Shown here: positions 1-5,946 of the stretch, one piece after another
Numbering within the stretch: position 1 is the first letter of the stretch
Layout: every line of letters starts with the position of its first letter
From: an uncultured Collinsella sp.
Lineage (GTDB): Bacteria > Actinomycetota > Coriobacteriia > Coriobacteriales > Coriobacteriaceae
Assembly: GCA_958346935.1 (NCBI GenBank)
Contig: CATVTM010000097.1
Coordinates: 1-6,419, forward strand
Direction: 5' to 3'
DNA length: 6,419 bases
Translations under genes and position numbers: made by a program
The notes under the pieces: model-generated
What the model was told of the DNA's origin: nothing
Databases searched by the model: none
The model's input: the letters and a program-made list of their open reading frames with translations, nothing else

Positions 1-701
1 CGGGCACGGAGCTTTTCGTAGCCGTCGGCGAAGAAGGCGACCGTGGCGGCGTCGGCCTCGGCGGCGTCCGTCTCGGTTGCGGGGACCACGCCGTGCTCGT
101 CGCTCACCAGGAACAGCGCGCCCTTAAGCTGCGCGGGAATATCTACGCGCGTGACCGGGATGCCCTTGGTCTGGGCCAGCTGCTCGATGAGCGTCGCCGT
201 GCCGCACAGGCACTCGTCCGCCGGCGCCACAAAGGCGAGCTCGCCGTTGTTGACGGCGGCGAGCAGCTCGGGCGCCACGCCGGTCTCGTCGGCTTCGGAG
301 CGGGCCTCGGCGGAGCGGGCACGCAGCGCCTTGGCCGACGTATCGGCGAGCGGCTCGTACTCCCCCACTGTCATGGCGGCGTTGCCGTTGATGTCGATCA
401 CCAGCATGAGCACACCGTCGTGTGCGGTGTAATCGCCCTCGGCTAGTGACCACTCAACGTGCTGCTTGGCCCAGCTGAGCATGTTATGGGTAAGCGGCTC
501 GCCCTGCACCAGACGCTCGGACAGTGCACGGATGTGGCGGTTGAGCATGGGCACCTTTTTGTTGGACATGCGCCAACGGCAGACAAGCGCGGGCTTGTCG
601 AGCGTAAACTTCTCGACCGCCTCCTGATTGGCGCAAAAGTCCTCGTACGCACGCTGATCCTCGGCATTGCCAAACAGCTCGACATCATCAATCTGGGGCA
701 T
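1..701 (-). CDS. Unrecognised protein, N-terminal 233 residues (3' end beyond the window)
   Basis: An open frame runs on the minus strand from an ATG at 701-699 to the window edge without a stop, giving 233 full codons. The protein begins MPQIDDVELFGNAEDQRAYE. The start is supported by GAAAGG (714-709) seven bases upstream. It has no signal peptide and no clear membrane helix, so it is probably cytoplasmic. Residues 1-35 are acidic; residues 38-60 are basic (CRWRMSNKK, then NRHIRAL). Residues 96-113 look like a beta strand and turn (GVLMLVIDINGNAAMTVG). Residues 122-139 are a charged, probably helical stretch. Residues 154-200 read as alternating strand and helix around CLCGTATLIEQLAQ. Codon use is GC-rich like purH. 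I do not recognise the family, and the missing C-terminus may hold the diagnostic part. The two shorter overlapping minus-strand frames here are shadows. I am confident that it is coding; its function is unknown. Confidence 0.82.
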   Translation of the reverse strand, partial: MPQIDDVELFGNAEDQRAYEDFCANQEAVEKFTLDKPALVCRWRMSNKKVPMLNRHIRALSERLVQGEPLTHNMLSWAKQHVEWSLAEGDYTAHDGVLMLVIDINGNAAMTVGEYEPLADTSAKALRARSAEARSEADETGVAPELLAAVNNGELAFVAPADECLCGTATLIEQLAQTKGIPVTRVDIPAQLKGALFLVSDEHGVVPATETDAAEADAATVAFFADGYEKLRA

Positions 702-733
702 GGTTGTACCTTTCGTGTTAGTCATTCCGTCCT

Positions 734-742
734 CTTATACCA
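734..742 (-). promoter_or_regulatory. Candidate extended -10 promoter for the 1-701 gene
   Basis: Read on the minus strand, 742-734 is TGGTATAAG, which fits the extended -10 form TGn-TATAAT with one mismatch in the hexamer. Transcription would begin near 727, leaving a leader of roughly 26 bases with the RBS at 714-709. No good -35 hexamer lies at the usual distance (TTTGGA at 15-bp spacing is the closest), which is typical of extended -10 promoters. The first T of the motif is the last T of the purH terminator run, so the two signals abut. Assigned by motif only. Confidence 0.42.
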
Positions 743-777
743 AAAAGACGGCCCTCCAAACGGAGCAGCCGTCTTTT
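742..777 (-). terminator. Rho-independent terminator downstream of purH
   Basis: AAAAGACGGC (743-752) and GCCGTCTTTT (768-777) form a perfect 10-bp stem. A second inner stem, CTCC/GGAG (754-757 with 762-765), closes on the loop AAAC. On the minus strand the descending arm ends in a run of five T (746-742), the normal form of an intrinsic terminator for a transcript coming from purH. On the plus strand the arm also ends in TTTT, so it could work both ways, but no plus-strand gene precedes it. Confidence 0.75.
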
Positions 778-818
778 GCAGAGATTATTTTGACGATATG
801 GTCAGGCGACCGAACAGT

Positions 819-846
819 TTAATGGGATAGAGAAACATCCCATTAA
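819..846. other. 10-bp perfect hairpin in the purH 3' region
   Basis: TTAATGGGAT (819-828) and ATCCCATTAA (837-846) are perfect inverted repeats around the 8-base loop AGAGAAAC. Neither strand has a proper T-run after the stem, so it is not a classical intrinsic terminator. It lies between the 95-nt hairpin at 850-944 and the U-tailed terminator at 742-777, and would be transcribed as part of the purH 3' untranslated region. Confidence 0.6.
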
Positions 847-849
847 GGG

Positions 850-944
850 TTTTCCAAGTGCCCGAGATTGCCCCGAAAGAGGAGCGCCGCGTACTAAATG
901 TACGCAAGCGACGGTTTGAGGGGCAAGGTCGGGTGCTTGGGAAA
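850..944. other. 95-nt near-perfect stem-loop directly after the purH stop codon
   Basis: The 25-base arms 850-874 and 920-944 pair base for base with no bulge. The only interruptions are one 2x2 mismatch (866-867 against 927-928) and G/T oppositions at 853/941, 859/935 and 860/934, which would be G-U pairs in RNA. The central 45 bases hold a second perfect stem, GCGTAC (889-894) with GTACGC (900-905), around the loop TAAAT, plus CGC/GCG (885-887 with 908-910). On the minus strand the element starts four bases after the purH stop. The hairpin is read directly from the sequence; whether it is a dispersed DNA palindrome or a functional RNA (mRNA 3'-end protector or regulator) is open. Confidence 0.7.
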
Positions 945-948
945 GCCT

Positions 949-2556
949 CTAGTGCCTAAAATGCCTAGCTCCGGTGAAGACCATCGCAATACCATGCTCG
1001 TTGCAGGCCTGGATGCTCTCGTCGTCGCGCTTGGAGCCGCCGGGCTGGATGATGCAGGTCACGCCGTGCGCGGCAAGCACGTCGACGTTGTCGCGGAACG
1101 GGAAGAACGCGTCGCTTGCACAGGCAAAGCCGCCCTTCTCCACGCCCTCGCGCTCGCAGAAGTCCTCGGCACGCCCGCAGGCCAGCAACGCGGAGTCAAC
1201 GCGGTTGGGCTGACCCGGGCCCATGCCAATGCCGGCCTTGCCCTTGGAGACCAGGATGGCATTGGACTTAACGCCCTTGCAGACCTTCCAGGCAAACTCG
1301 AGCTCGGCCATCTCGGCGTCGGTGGGCTTGCGGTCGGTGGGGAACGTAAAGGTCGCGGGGTCCTCGGTCACGTGGTCGACCTCCTGCACCAGCATGCCGC
1401 CGTCGATGGAGCGCAGCTCCACCTGGGCGCCGTGGTCCACGCCGCCGGTAGCCAGCACGCGCAGATTGGGGCGCTTGGCCATGCGCTCGAGCGCCTCGGC
1501 GGTGTAGCTCGGGGCGATGATGACCTCGACGAACTGCTTGTTCTGATCGGCAAAGTGCTCAACCAGCTCAAAGGGAACCTCGCGGTTGCAGGCGATGATG
1601 CCGCCGAAGGCGCTCTTGGGATCGCAGGCAAAAGCGCGGTCGTAGGCGGCCGTGATGTCCTCGGCAACGGCGGAACCGCAGGGGTTCTGATGCTTGAGGA
1701 TCACGCAGGCCGGCTCGTCGAACTCGCGGACCAGGTTCCAGGCGGCATCGGCGTCCAAATAATTGTTGTAGCTGAGCGGCTTGCCCTGGATCTGCTCGGA
1801 GCCCACAAGCGGGAACTGCGAGCTCGCGGTGTTCTCGCAGCCCTCGGCAAAGCGATAGACCGTGGCCTTCTGTTGCGGGTTCTCGCCATAGCGCAGGTCG
1901 TCGACCTTCTCCAGCGAGATCTCGAGCTTGGCAGAGGTGTCCGCCACGTCGCTTGCCTGAGCGGCAAGCCAACGGGAGATAGCCGTGTCGTAGGCGGCGG
2001 TAGTCTGGTAGACCTTCACCTGCAGGCGGCGACGGGTGGCAAGCGTGGTGCAGCCGCCAGTCTCGTGCATCTCGGCTAGGACGGCGTCGTAGTCAGCCGG
2101 GTCCGAGATGACGGTAACGCTCGCAGCGTTCTTGGCGGCAGAGCGCAGCATGGAGGGACCGCCAATGTCGATGTGCTCGATGGCGTCCGCAAAGGTGACC
2201 TCGGGGTTGGCGACGGTCTTCTCGAACTCGTACAGGTTGACGACGACCAGGTCAATCAGCTTAATGCCGTGCTGAGCGGCCTCCTGCATGTGCTGCTCGG
2301 AATCGCGGCGGGCCAGCAGCGCGCCGTGAACCTTGGGGTGCAGGGTCTTAACGCGGCCGTCCATCATCTCGGGATAGCCCGTGAACTCCTCGATGGGGGT
2401 TACGGGAACGCCCGCGTCCTCGATGGCACGAGCCGTGCCGCCCGTAGAGATGATCTCGACGCCAAAGTCATCGACCAGCGTCCGTGCGAAATCGACGACG
2501 CCCGTCTTATCGGTAACCGAGATCAACGCGCGTGCGATCTTCACATCAGATCCCAT
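949..2556 (-). CDS. purH: Bifunctional AICAR formyltransferase / IMP cyclohydrolase (PurH)
   Basis: This 535-residue cytoplasmic enzyme carries out the last two steps of de novo purine synthesis: it formylates AICAR with 10-formyl-tetrahydrofolate to FAICAR, then closes the ring to IMP. The N-terminal MGS-like cyclohydrolase domain covers about residues 1-200, with STGGT (37-41), MMDGRVKTLHPK (64-75) and the DIGGPSMLRSAAKN stretch (130-143). The transformylase domain follows from LRYGENPQQK (221-230). It includes the Lys-His pair at K288-H289 in KHQNPCG, SAFGGI (315-320), VKSNAI (429-434), NRVDS (451-455), SDAFFPF (481-487) and QPGGS (504-508), ending in the family-typical TGARHFRH. Length is normal for the family. 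The start is fixed by AGGAGG (2567-2562) five bases before the ATG. KHQNPCG replaces the commoner KHANPCG, and GMGPGQPNR replaces the usual GIGAGQMSR, neither affecting the Lys-His pair. It is transcribed alone, divergent from the acetyltransferase. Confidence 0.97.
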   Translation of the reverse strand: MGSDVKIARALISVTDKTGVVDFARTLVDDFGVEIISTGGTARAIEDAGVPVTPIEEFTGYPEMMDGRVKTLHPKVHGALLARRDSEQHMQEAAQHGIKLIDLVVVNLYEFEKTVANPEVTFADAIEHIDIGGPSMLRSAAKNAASVTVISDPADYDAVLAEMHETGGCTTLATRRRLQVKVYQTTAAYDTAISRWLAAQASDVADTSAKLEISLEKVDDLRYGENPQQKATVYRFAEGCENTASSQFPLVGSEQIQGKPLSYNNYLDADAAWNLVREFDEPACVILKHQNPCGSAVAEDITAAYDRAFACDPKSAFGGIIACNREVPFELVEHFADQNKQFVEVIIAPSYTAEALERMAKRPNLRVLATGGVDHGAQVELRSIDGGMLVQEVDHVTEDPATFTFPTDRKPTDAEMAELEFAWKVCKGVKSNAILVSKGKAGIGMGPGQPNRVDSALLACGRAEDFCEREGVEKGGFACASDAFFPFRDNVDVLAAHGVTCIIQPGGSKRDDESIQACNEHGIAMVFTGARHFRH

Positions 2557-2561
2557 GCAGT

Positions 2562-2567
2562 CCTCCT
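2562..2567 (-). promoter_or_regulatory. Strong Shine-Dalgarno site of purH
   Basis: AGGAGG on the minus strand, five bases before the ATG at 2556-2554. It is the best match to consensus in the window and fixes the purH start. Confidence 0.85.
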
Positions 2568-2654
2568 GTCTGGTACGCCGCCGTGCTCTGTGAGTCGGTG
2601 ATACGTCGATCTGCAGCGCTCGCGCAGCGGCATTGAAAATACTGATTTAATGTA

Positions 2655-2675
2655 GCGCATCGAGCGCATCGATGC
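2655..2675. repeat. 9-bp tandem repeat fused to a 10-bp palindrome in the divergent spacer
   Basis: GCGCATCGA occurs twice in tandem (2655-2663 and 2664-2672), and the second copy continues into the perfect palindrome GCATCGATGC (2666-2675). It sits about 100 bases upstream of the purH start and about 160 bases upstream of the acetyltransferase start, so an operator role is possible. It does not match the Bacillus PurBox. I found no convincing -35/-10 pair for either gene in this 277-base spacer; AT-rich TACATTAAAT (2653-2644, minus strand) is the nearest -10-like stretch for purH. Confidence 0.4.
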
Positions 2676-2833
2676 ACCCCGCAACGCACGGCTGTGCAGA
2701 AAAAGTTTGCGAGCGAAGGGGATGGACACGGCATCGGGCACGGTGAGTTCATGGAACACAGGGGCACCATAATTAGATGCCAATGGCGTGGTAGAACTGT
2801 GCTCGATATGTATCCGCAATAGAAAGAGGCACC

Positions 2834-3475
2834 ATGGTCTCGCGGGTTCTCTACCGACCGTTTGATACCGAAGATTTCGACGCCATCGCACTGATTCTGC
2901 AGCAGCTTTGGCATAACAATTCGGATAACGATGAGTACAACCGCCTCGAGGCCGCGTGCGACCTCGCCTATTGCCTTTCGTCATCGACGTTTTCGCAGGT
3001 TGCCGTCATCGACGGTCAGGCGCGTGGCATTGCGCTCGCGCGTGCGGGACAGAGCTCCGGCGCCACCGTCAAGGAACATTGGATGGATACCGAGCGTACA
3101 CTGCTGTCGCAGATGCGTGAGCTAGAACCCGAGTCGTGCGCCGAGTATCTCTCGTTTGTGCGCGCCACCATTCGAACCAACAACCGCCTGCTCGAGAAAA
3201 GCCCACTGCCGCATGACAATGAGGTCACGCTGCTCGCCGTCGACCCTGACGTCCACGGCCTGGGCGTGGGATCGGTGCTGCTCGACGCCGCAATCTCACA
3301 TCTGTCCTCGTGCGGGGCGACCAGCGCACACCTGTATACCGATTCCAACTGCTCGTGGAAGTTCTACGAGCTGCACGGCTTTAAGCGCACGGCCACGCAC
3401 CGCGCCAACCGCGAAGAGCGCCGTCACGACATGCCGCGTGAAAGCTTTCTCTACGAACTCGACCTAACAGCCTAG
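2834..3475 (+). CDS. GNAT-family N-acetyltransferase
   Basis: A 213-residue protein of the Gcn5-related acetyltransferase fold, expected to move an acetyl group from acetyl-CoA to an amine; the substrate cannot be read from the sequence. The N-terminus (VLYRPFDTEDFDAIALILQ, residues 5-23) is the usual first strand and helix. Motif A is at 131-152: VTLLAVDPDV followed by H-G-L-G-V-G (141-146), the pyrophosphate-binding R/Q-x-x-G-x-G/A type loop. Motif B is at 167-185, with LYTD, then N172 and FYELHGFKR (177-185). The middle part (about residues 75-125) is longer than in minimal GNATs and probably a substrate lid. Start: AAAGAGG (2823-2829) lies four bases before the ATG. It has no signal peptide or membrane helix. 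It stands alone, divergent from purH and convergent with the DUF2207 gene, so context gives no hint of the substrate. Confidence 0.92.
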   Translation: MVSRVLYRPFDTEDFDAIALILQQLWHNNSDNDEYNRLEAACDLAYCLSSSTFSQVAVIDGQARGIALARAGQSSGATVKEHWMDTERTLLSQMRELEPESCAEYLSFVRATIRTNNRLLEKSPLPHDNEVTLLAVDPDVHGLGVGSVLLDAAISHLSSCGATSAHLYTDSNCSWKFYELHGFKRTATHRANREERRHDMPRESFLYELDLTA

Positions 3476-3490
3476 CCCAGGCAGCCACAC

Positions 3491-3521
3491 CTAGTCATTT
3501 AAGTCTGTCCCCAATGAGTAG
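3491..3521. repeat. Short imperfect palindrome around a GTCTGTCCCC core
   Basis: CTAGTCATT (3491-3499) and AATGAGTAG (3513-3521) pair with one mismatch around the loop TAAGTCTGTCCCC. On the other strand the core reads GGGGACAGAC, the same GGGGAC-type word found in the repeat at 5955-5996. This resembles REP-like intergenic repeats, but only a genome-wide copy count can show that. It begins 15 bases after the acetyltransferase stop and has no T-run, so it is not an obvious terminator. Confidence 0.4.
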
Positions 3522-3541
3522 CCTTGGTGATCTGCAAATAG

Positions 3542-3775
3542 CTGTGGTCAAAAAACATCAAATATGAGTACTGTTACCTTTTTAGTAGCAGCGATTTGGG
3601 GCATTTTTGATGCTTGTAGGCATGACGACCAGCTGCACGAGCTGACGTAACTCCCCAAATGTTTAATAAAATGGGCTCCTAACGAGAAGTACTCTCATTA
3701 GGAGCCCATTATTATGTGCAAACATATGTGACCAACGCAGCAACAGTACTCATATTTGGCATTTTTTGTCCACTG
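3542..3775. repeat. Approximately 234-bp element bounded by 36-bp inverted repeats
   Basis: Bases 3542-3577 match the reverse complement of 3740-3775 at 30 of 36 positions. They share the perfect 17-base core CAAATATGAGTACTGTT (3559-3575; inverse 3742-3758) and an adjoining CAAAAAA. Between the arms lie ATTTGGGG/CCCCAAAT (3594-3601 with 3653-3660), CAGCT/AGCTG (3630-3634 with 3640-3644) and the strong hairpin 3670-3710. The arrangement resembles a non-autonomous miniature element (MITE-like) or a compound double-terminator cassette at a convergent gene pair. No target-site duplication is evident and no transposase is in the window. The inverted repeats are certain; mobility is inferred. Confidence 0.65.
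3664..3710. terminator. Bidirectional intrinsic terminator between convergent genes
   Basis: AATGGGCTCCTAA (3670-3682) pairs perfectly with TTAGGAGCCCATT (3698-3710). After one C/A mismatch, an inner GAGA/TCTC stem (3684-3687 with 3693-3696) closes on AGTAC. On the minus strand the hairpin is followed by TTTTATTAAAC (bases 3670 downward), a usable U-tract for the DUF2207 transcript. On the plus strand it is followed by the T-poor TATTATG, so termination of the acetyltransferase transcript would be weaker. It is the strongest hairpin of this spacer and sits near the middle of the inverted-repeat element. Confidence 0.72.
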
Positions 3776-3824
3776 CCCCTTGCGCGAAGGTCCTCAGCGG
3801 AAAGTTTGACCCGTTTCGATGCAC

Positions 3825-3846
3825 AAAAAAGGGATGAATCTTCCCT
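3825..3846 (-). terminator. Probable terminator just after the DUF2207 gene
   Basis: On the minus strand AGGGA (3846-3842), a 7-base loop and TCCCT (3834-3830) form a short stem that runs into six T (3830-3825). It lies about 40 bases past the stop of the DUF2207 gene. The stem is only 5 bp, so it is weaker than the hairpin at 3670-3710, which could act as a backup. Confidence 0.45.
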
Positions 3847-3886
3847 GGCAACCGCCCGGAAAGATCCACCCCAAAGCAAGCGCTCA

Positions 3887-5833
3887 CTAGAACGTTCCGC
3901 CGCCGCCTCCGCCGGCGCCGCCACCACCGCCGCCAGAGAAGCCGCCGCCGCTGCCGCCGCTCGAGCTATCGGAGCTCGAAGCCAGCTCGCGGATGGTCTC
4001 GTGGTACACATCGTTGAACGAATCGAGCGGGGACTCGTTGCCGTAGTGATGGTAATACCACCAGTAGCAGGGGTAGTTGTCGTAGAAATCGTCGCTGTTG
4101 CGCAGGTCCGCAGGCACGGCCTCGGCCAGCTGTCGCAGCACTTCTTTCGAAACGCCCAGGGCAACGCCCATCACCAGCAGCTTGTTCCACAGCACCAGAT
4201 CGCCCGGGACGGCTTCCTTTAGGCGTGTGAAATCCTCGAGCCAATGCTTGAGCGCCTTGCAGCGAGCCGCCACCTCGGCGCCCTCCGGCGTGTAACGGCG
4301 GAAGGTGCAGCTCAGGACAAAGCCCACGATCGTAACGGGGATCGAGATCATAGCGGCACCGACGTTGGCGTCCGCAAAGTCGGTATAGAACAGAGAGCCC
4401 AGAATGCCAAAGACAATGATGATGCCGAGAACCAGGCCGGCCACCATCGCGATAGTGCCATCCGATGCAATAAGCTCGCGCGCCTCCAGCTTGCCCTTAA
4501 CTGTGCTCTGATAGTCCTCGAGCTTGTCGCCAACAGATGTGGTGCGCTCGCTAGCGTACTCCTCCAGCTCGCTAAACGTGCGCGAACGGACTCCGTCCTT
4601 ATCGGGCTTAACGCCGGCGAAGAAGACCTTGAGCACATCGCGATCGATGCCGTCCTTCTTGGCAGCCTTCCAGGCCTCGTCGGTCACTGTGATGCGATAC
4701 GTCTGCTCCTCTTTTTCGCGACGGAGCAGACCCTTCTTCTTGGTCTCGGTCGCTTCTTCCAGCTTGATCACGCGGTCGTCGGTGAGCTTCATAAGCGTGG
4801 CGATATATGCCTGATCGGGCACGTCGTTCCAGCTCATAAGAGCTGCAAGCACCGCGGGATGGTCGGCCGAGGGCACATCGCGGAAGTACTCGTCCTGGAA
4901 GAGTGGCTTGGGCTTGGGCCTGCGCAGCTTAAGCATCACGATCACACCGGTATAGGCAACCGCCACGACAACACACACCACGGCAATCGCGCCGGCAACC
5001 GCACGCGCGTGCTCACGGCGAGCGTTGGCCTCGTCGGCCCATTCCTTCTCTTCGCTCAGAATCGTCGACATGCGCTTTTCGCCCGAGACGGCAAGCTGCG
5101 GCACCCAGTCGCTGGGGAAGGCGATGCGTGCCTCGGCGAATTCGCCCTCATGCACGCAGGGAATGGTATAGGTGACCATGGGCTCGTCCGCATCGAGCGA
5201 CACGTCGCCCGTCAGTGGGCCGTGGCCCCATGCGCGGAAGTTATCGCCCTTGACGGCAGCCGTCCCGGCAGCGGCATTTGCAAAGTAGACTTCCATCTCG
5301 ACGTCATCGGAATCCGCCGACCAGCCGTCGCCGACGAATTTCCAGTAGAGCTCGGCGGTATCGGCCCAGTTCATAACCGCACCGGTCATGGAATAACTCA
5401 CGTAGTAGATTGCGCTGTCGCCGCTCTCGTGAGGGCTGAACACCTTAATCTTTACGCCGTCGTCGGACTGTTCCACCGTGTAAACGCCGTCGTCGCCTTT
5501 ATTTGCGCTGTCGACCTTGTTAAACGCAGTGTCGTCTTCCTCAACACTCAGCACATCGACGCCCGCCGCGCCGCCCTGCTGGTTGGTACCCGTATTGATC
5601 TCCCAAAACACGCCGTTGATGTCGTCATCGAAATCAAACTGGCGCCCCTCGACAACGGTCAGCGATCCATCGGCCTCGACCGTGGCACTGATGTAGGTTT
5701 GGGTCATGGAATACCCGTCGGCACGTGCAACGGCGGGCAACAGCAGCAGCGCGCACGCGACGAGCGCGCAAATGGAAGCAAATCGCGCAAACGGGCAGCG
5801 CTGCCGACAGGTCTTGGCAACGGGGGCGTTCAT
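3887..5833 (-). CDS. DUF2207 membrane protein with signal peptide and glycine-rich tail
   Basis: A 648-residue membrane protein of the DUF2207 family, whose function is not established. Residues 1-38 are a signal peptide: basic start (RQR, FAR), hydrophobic ICALVACALLLLP, and the cleavage motif ARA before D39. Residues 39-275 form the predicted extracytoplasmic domain, rich in acidic and beta-forming residues. A first membrane helix lies at about 279-301, followed by basic LRRPKPKP. Residues 303-455 are predicted cytoplasmic, with PAVLAALMSWNDV and the charged ETKKKGLLRREKEEQ (363-377). Two more helices lie at about 461-483 and 492-511. The C-terminus holds WNKLLVMGVALGVSKEVL (549-566), an aromatic YWWYYHHYG (590-598) and a Ser/Gly-rich tail (619-648), common in this family. 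The start at 5833-5831 is preferred because AAAGGA (5846-5841) lies seven bases upstream; an in-frame ATG at 5869 would add 12 residues, placing extra residues before the signal peptide. It is monocistronic as seen here. Confidence 0.9.
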   Translation of the reverse strand: MNAPVAKTCRQRCPFARFASICALVACALLLLPAVARADGYSMTQTYISATVEADGSLTVVEGRQFDFDDDINGVFWEINTGTNQQGGAAGVDVLSVEEDDTAFNKVDSANKGDDGVYTVEQSDDGVKIKVFSPHESGDSAIYYVSYSMTGAVMNWADTAELYWKFVGDGWSADSDDVEMEVYFANAAAGTAAVKGDNFRAWGHGPLTGDVSLDADEPMVTYTIPCVHEGEFAEARIAFPSDWVPQLAVSGEKRMSTILSEEKEWADEANARREHARAVAGAIAVVCVVVAVAYTGVIVMLKLRRPKPKPLFQDEYFRDVPSADHPAVLAALMSWNDVPDQAYIATLMKLTDDRVIKLEEATETKKKGLLRREKEEQTYRITVTDEAWKAAKKDGIDRDVLKVFFAGVKPDKDGVRSRTFSELEEYASERTTSVGDKLEDYQSTVKGKLEARELIASDGTIAMVAGLVLGIIIVFGILGSLFYTDFADANVGAAMISIPVTIVGFVLSCTFRRYTPEGAEVAARCKALKHWLEDFTRLKEAVPGDLVLWNKLLVMGVALGVSKEVLRQLAEAVPADLRNSDDFYDNYPCYWWYYHHYGNESPLDSFNDVYHETIRELASSSDSSSGGSGGGFSGGGGGGAGGGGGGTF

Positions 5834-5946
5834 AGGCACATCCTTTGTCTGTGATACCAGTAGCGTCATTGTCCCACGTTTGCGGGTTCATGTGACGAAC
5901 ATCTAGGTCAGCGGAGCGTCAAAACGGGACAAAAGTCACGCCCGCC

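Larger units (their letters stand above)
3476..3886. other. 411-base convergent intergenic region, contents
   Basis: No convincing protein gene lies between the acetyltransferase and the DUF2207 gene. The stretch holds a short palindrome (3491-3521), an inverted-repeat element (3542-3775) with a strong hairpin inside it, and a weaker U-tailed terminator (3825-3846) on the minus strand. It is noticeably richer in A+T than the flanking genes between about 3540 and 3770, which fits an inserted or separately evolving element. The remaining 3776-3824 and 3847-3886 show nothing I can name. Confidence 0.6.

Noticed and set aside
43..446. Plus-strand frames of 129 and 117 codons at the left edge
   Set aside because: Antisense to the well-supported minus-strand gene. 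They are Ala/Ser-rich or Gly/Arg-rich low-complexity translations without an RBS.
898..2079. 393-codon plus-strand open frame opposite purH
   Set aside because: Antisense shadow of purH. The peptide is a Gly/Ala/Leu/Val-rich mirror of the codon bias, and its start lies inside the 850-944 hairpin with no RBS.
2541..2984. Minus-strand frames of 147 and 122 codons across the purH/GNAT spacer
   Set aside because: They overlap the start of the acetyltransferase, the intergenic repeat and the purH start in the wrong frame, and show no domain features.
3906..3955. GCC-rich repeat tract as a microsatellite or structural repeat
   Set aside because: It is explained by the glycine-rich C-terminal tail of the DUF2207 protein, which is common in that family.
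3712..4164. 150-codon minus-strand frame ending in the inverted-repeat element
   Set aside because: It is an out-of-frame shadow of the DUF2207 3' end. Only its last 13 codons fall on the repeat arm, noted separately.
4244..5854. 536-codon plus-strand open frame opposite the DUF2207 gene
   Set aside because: It is exactly antisense to a clear DUF2207 protein with signal peptide and membrane helices. High GC and biased third positions keep antisense frames open. Its translation shows no domain and it has no supported start.
5851..5859. TGGTATCAC as an extended -10 for the DUF2207 gene
   Set aside because: Transcription would then start inside the Shine-Dalgarno site at 5846-5841, so this -10 would not give a usable leader.
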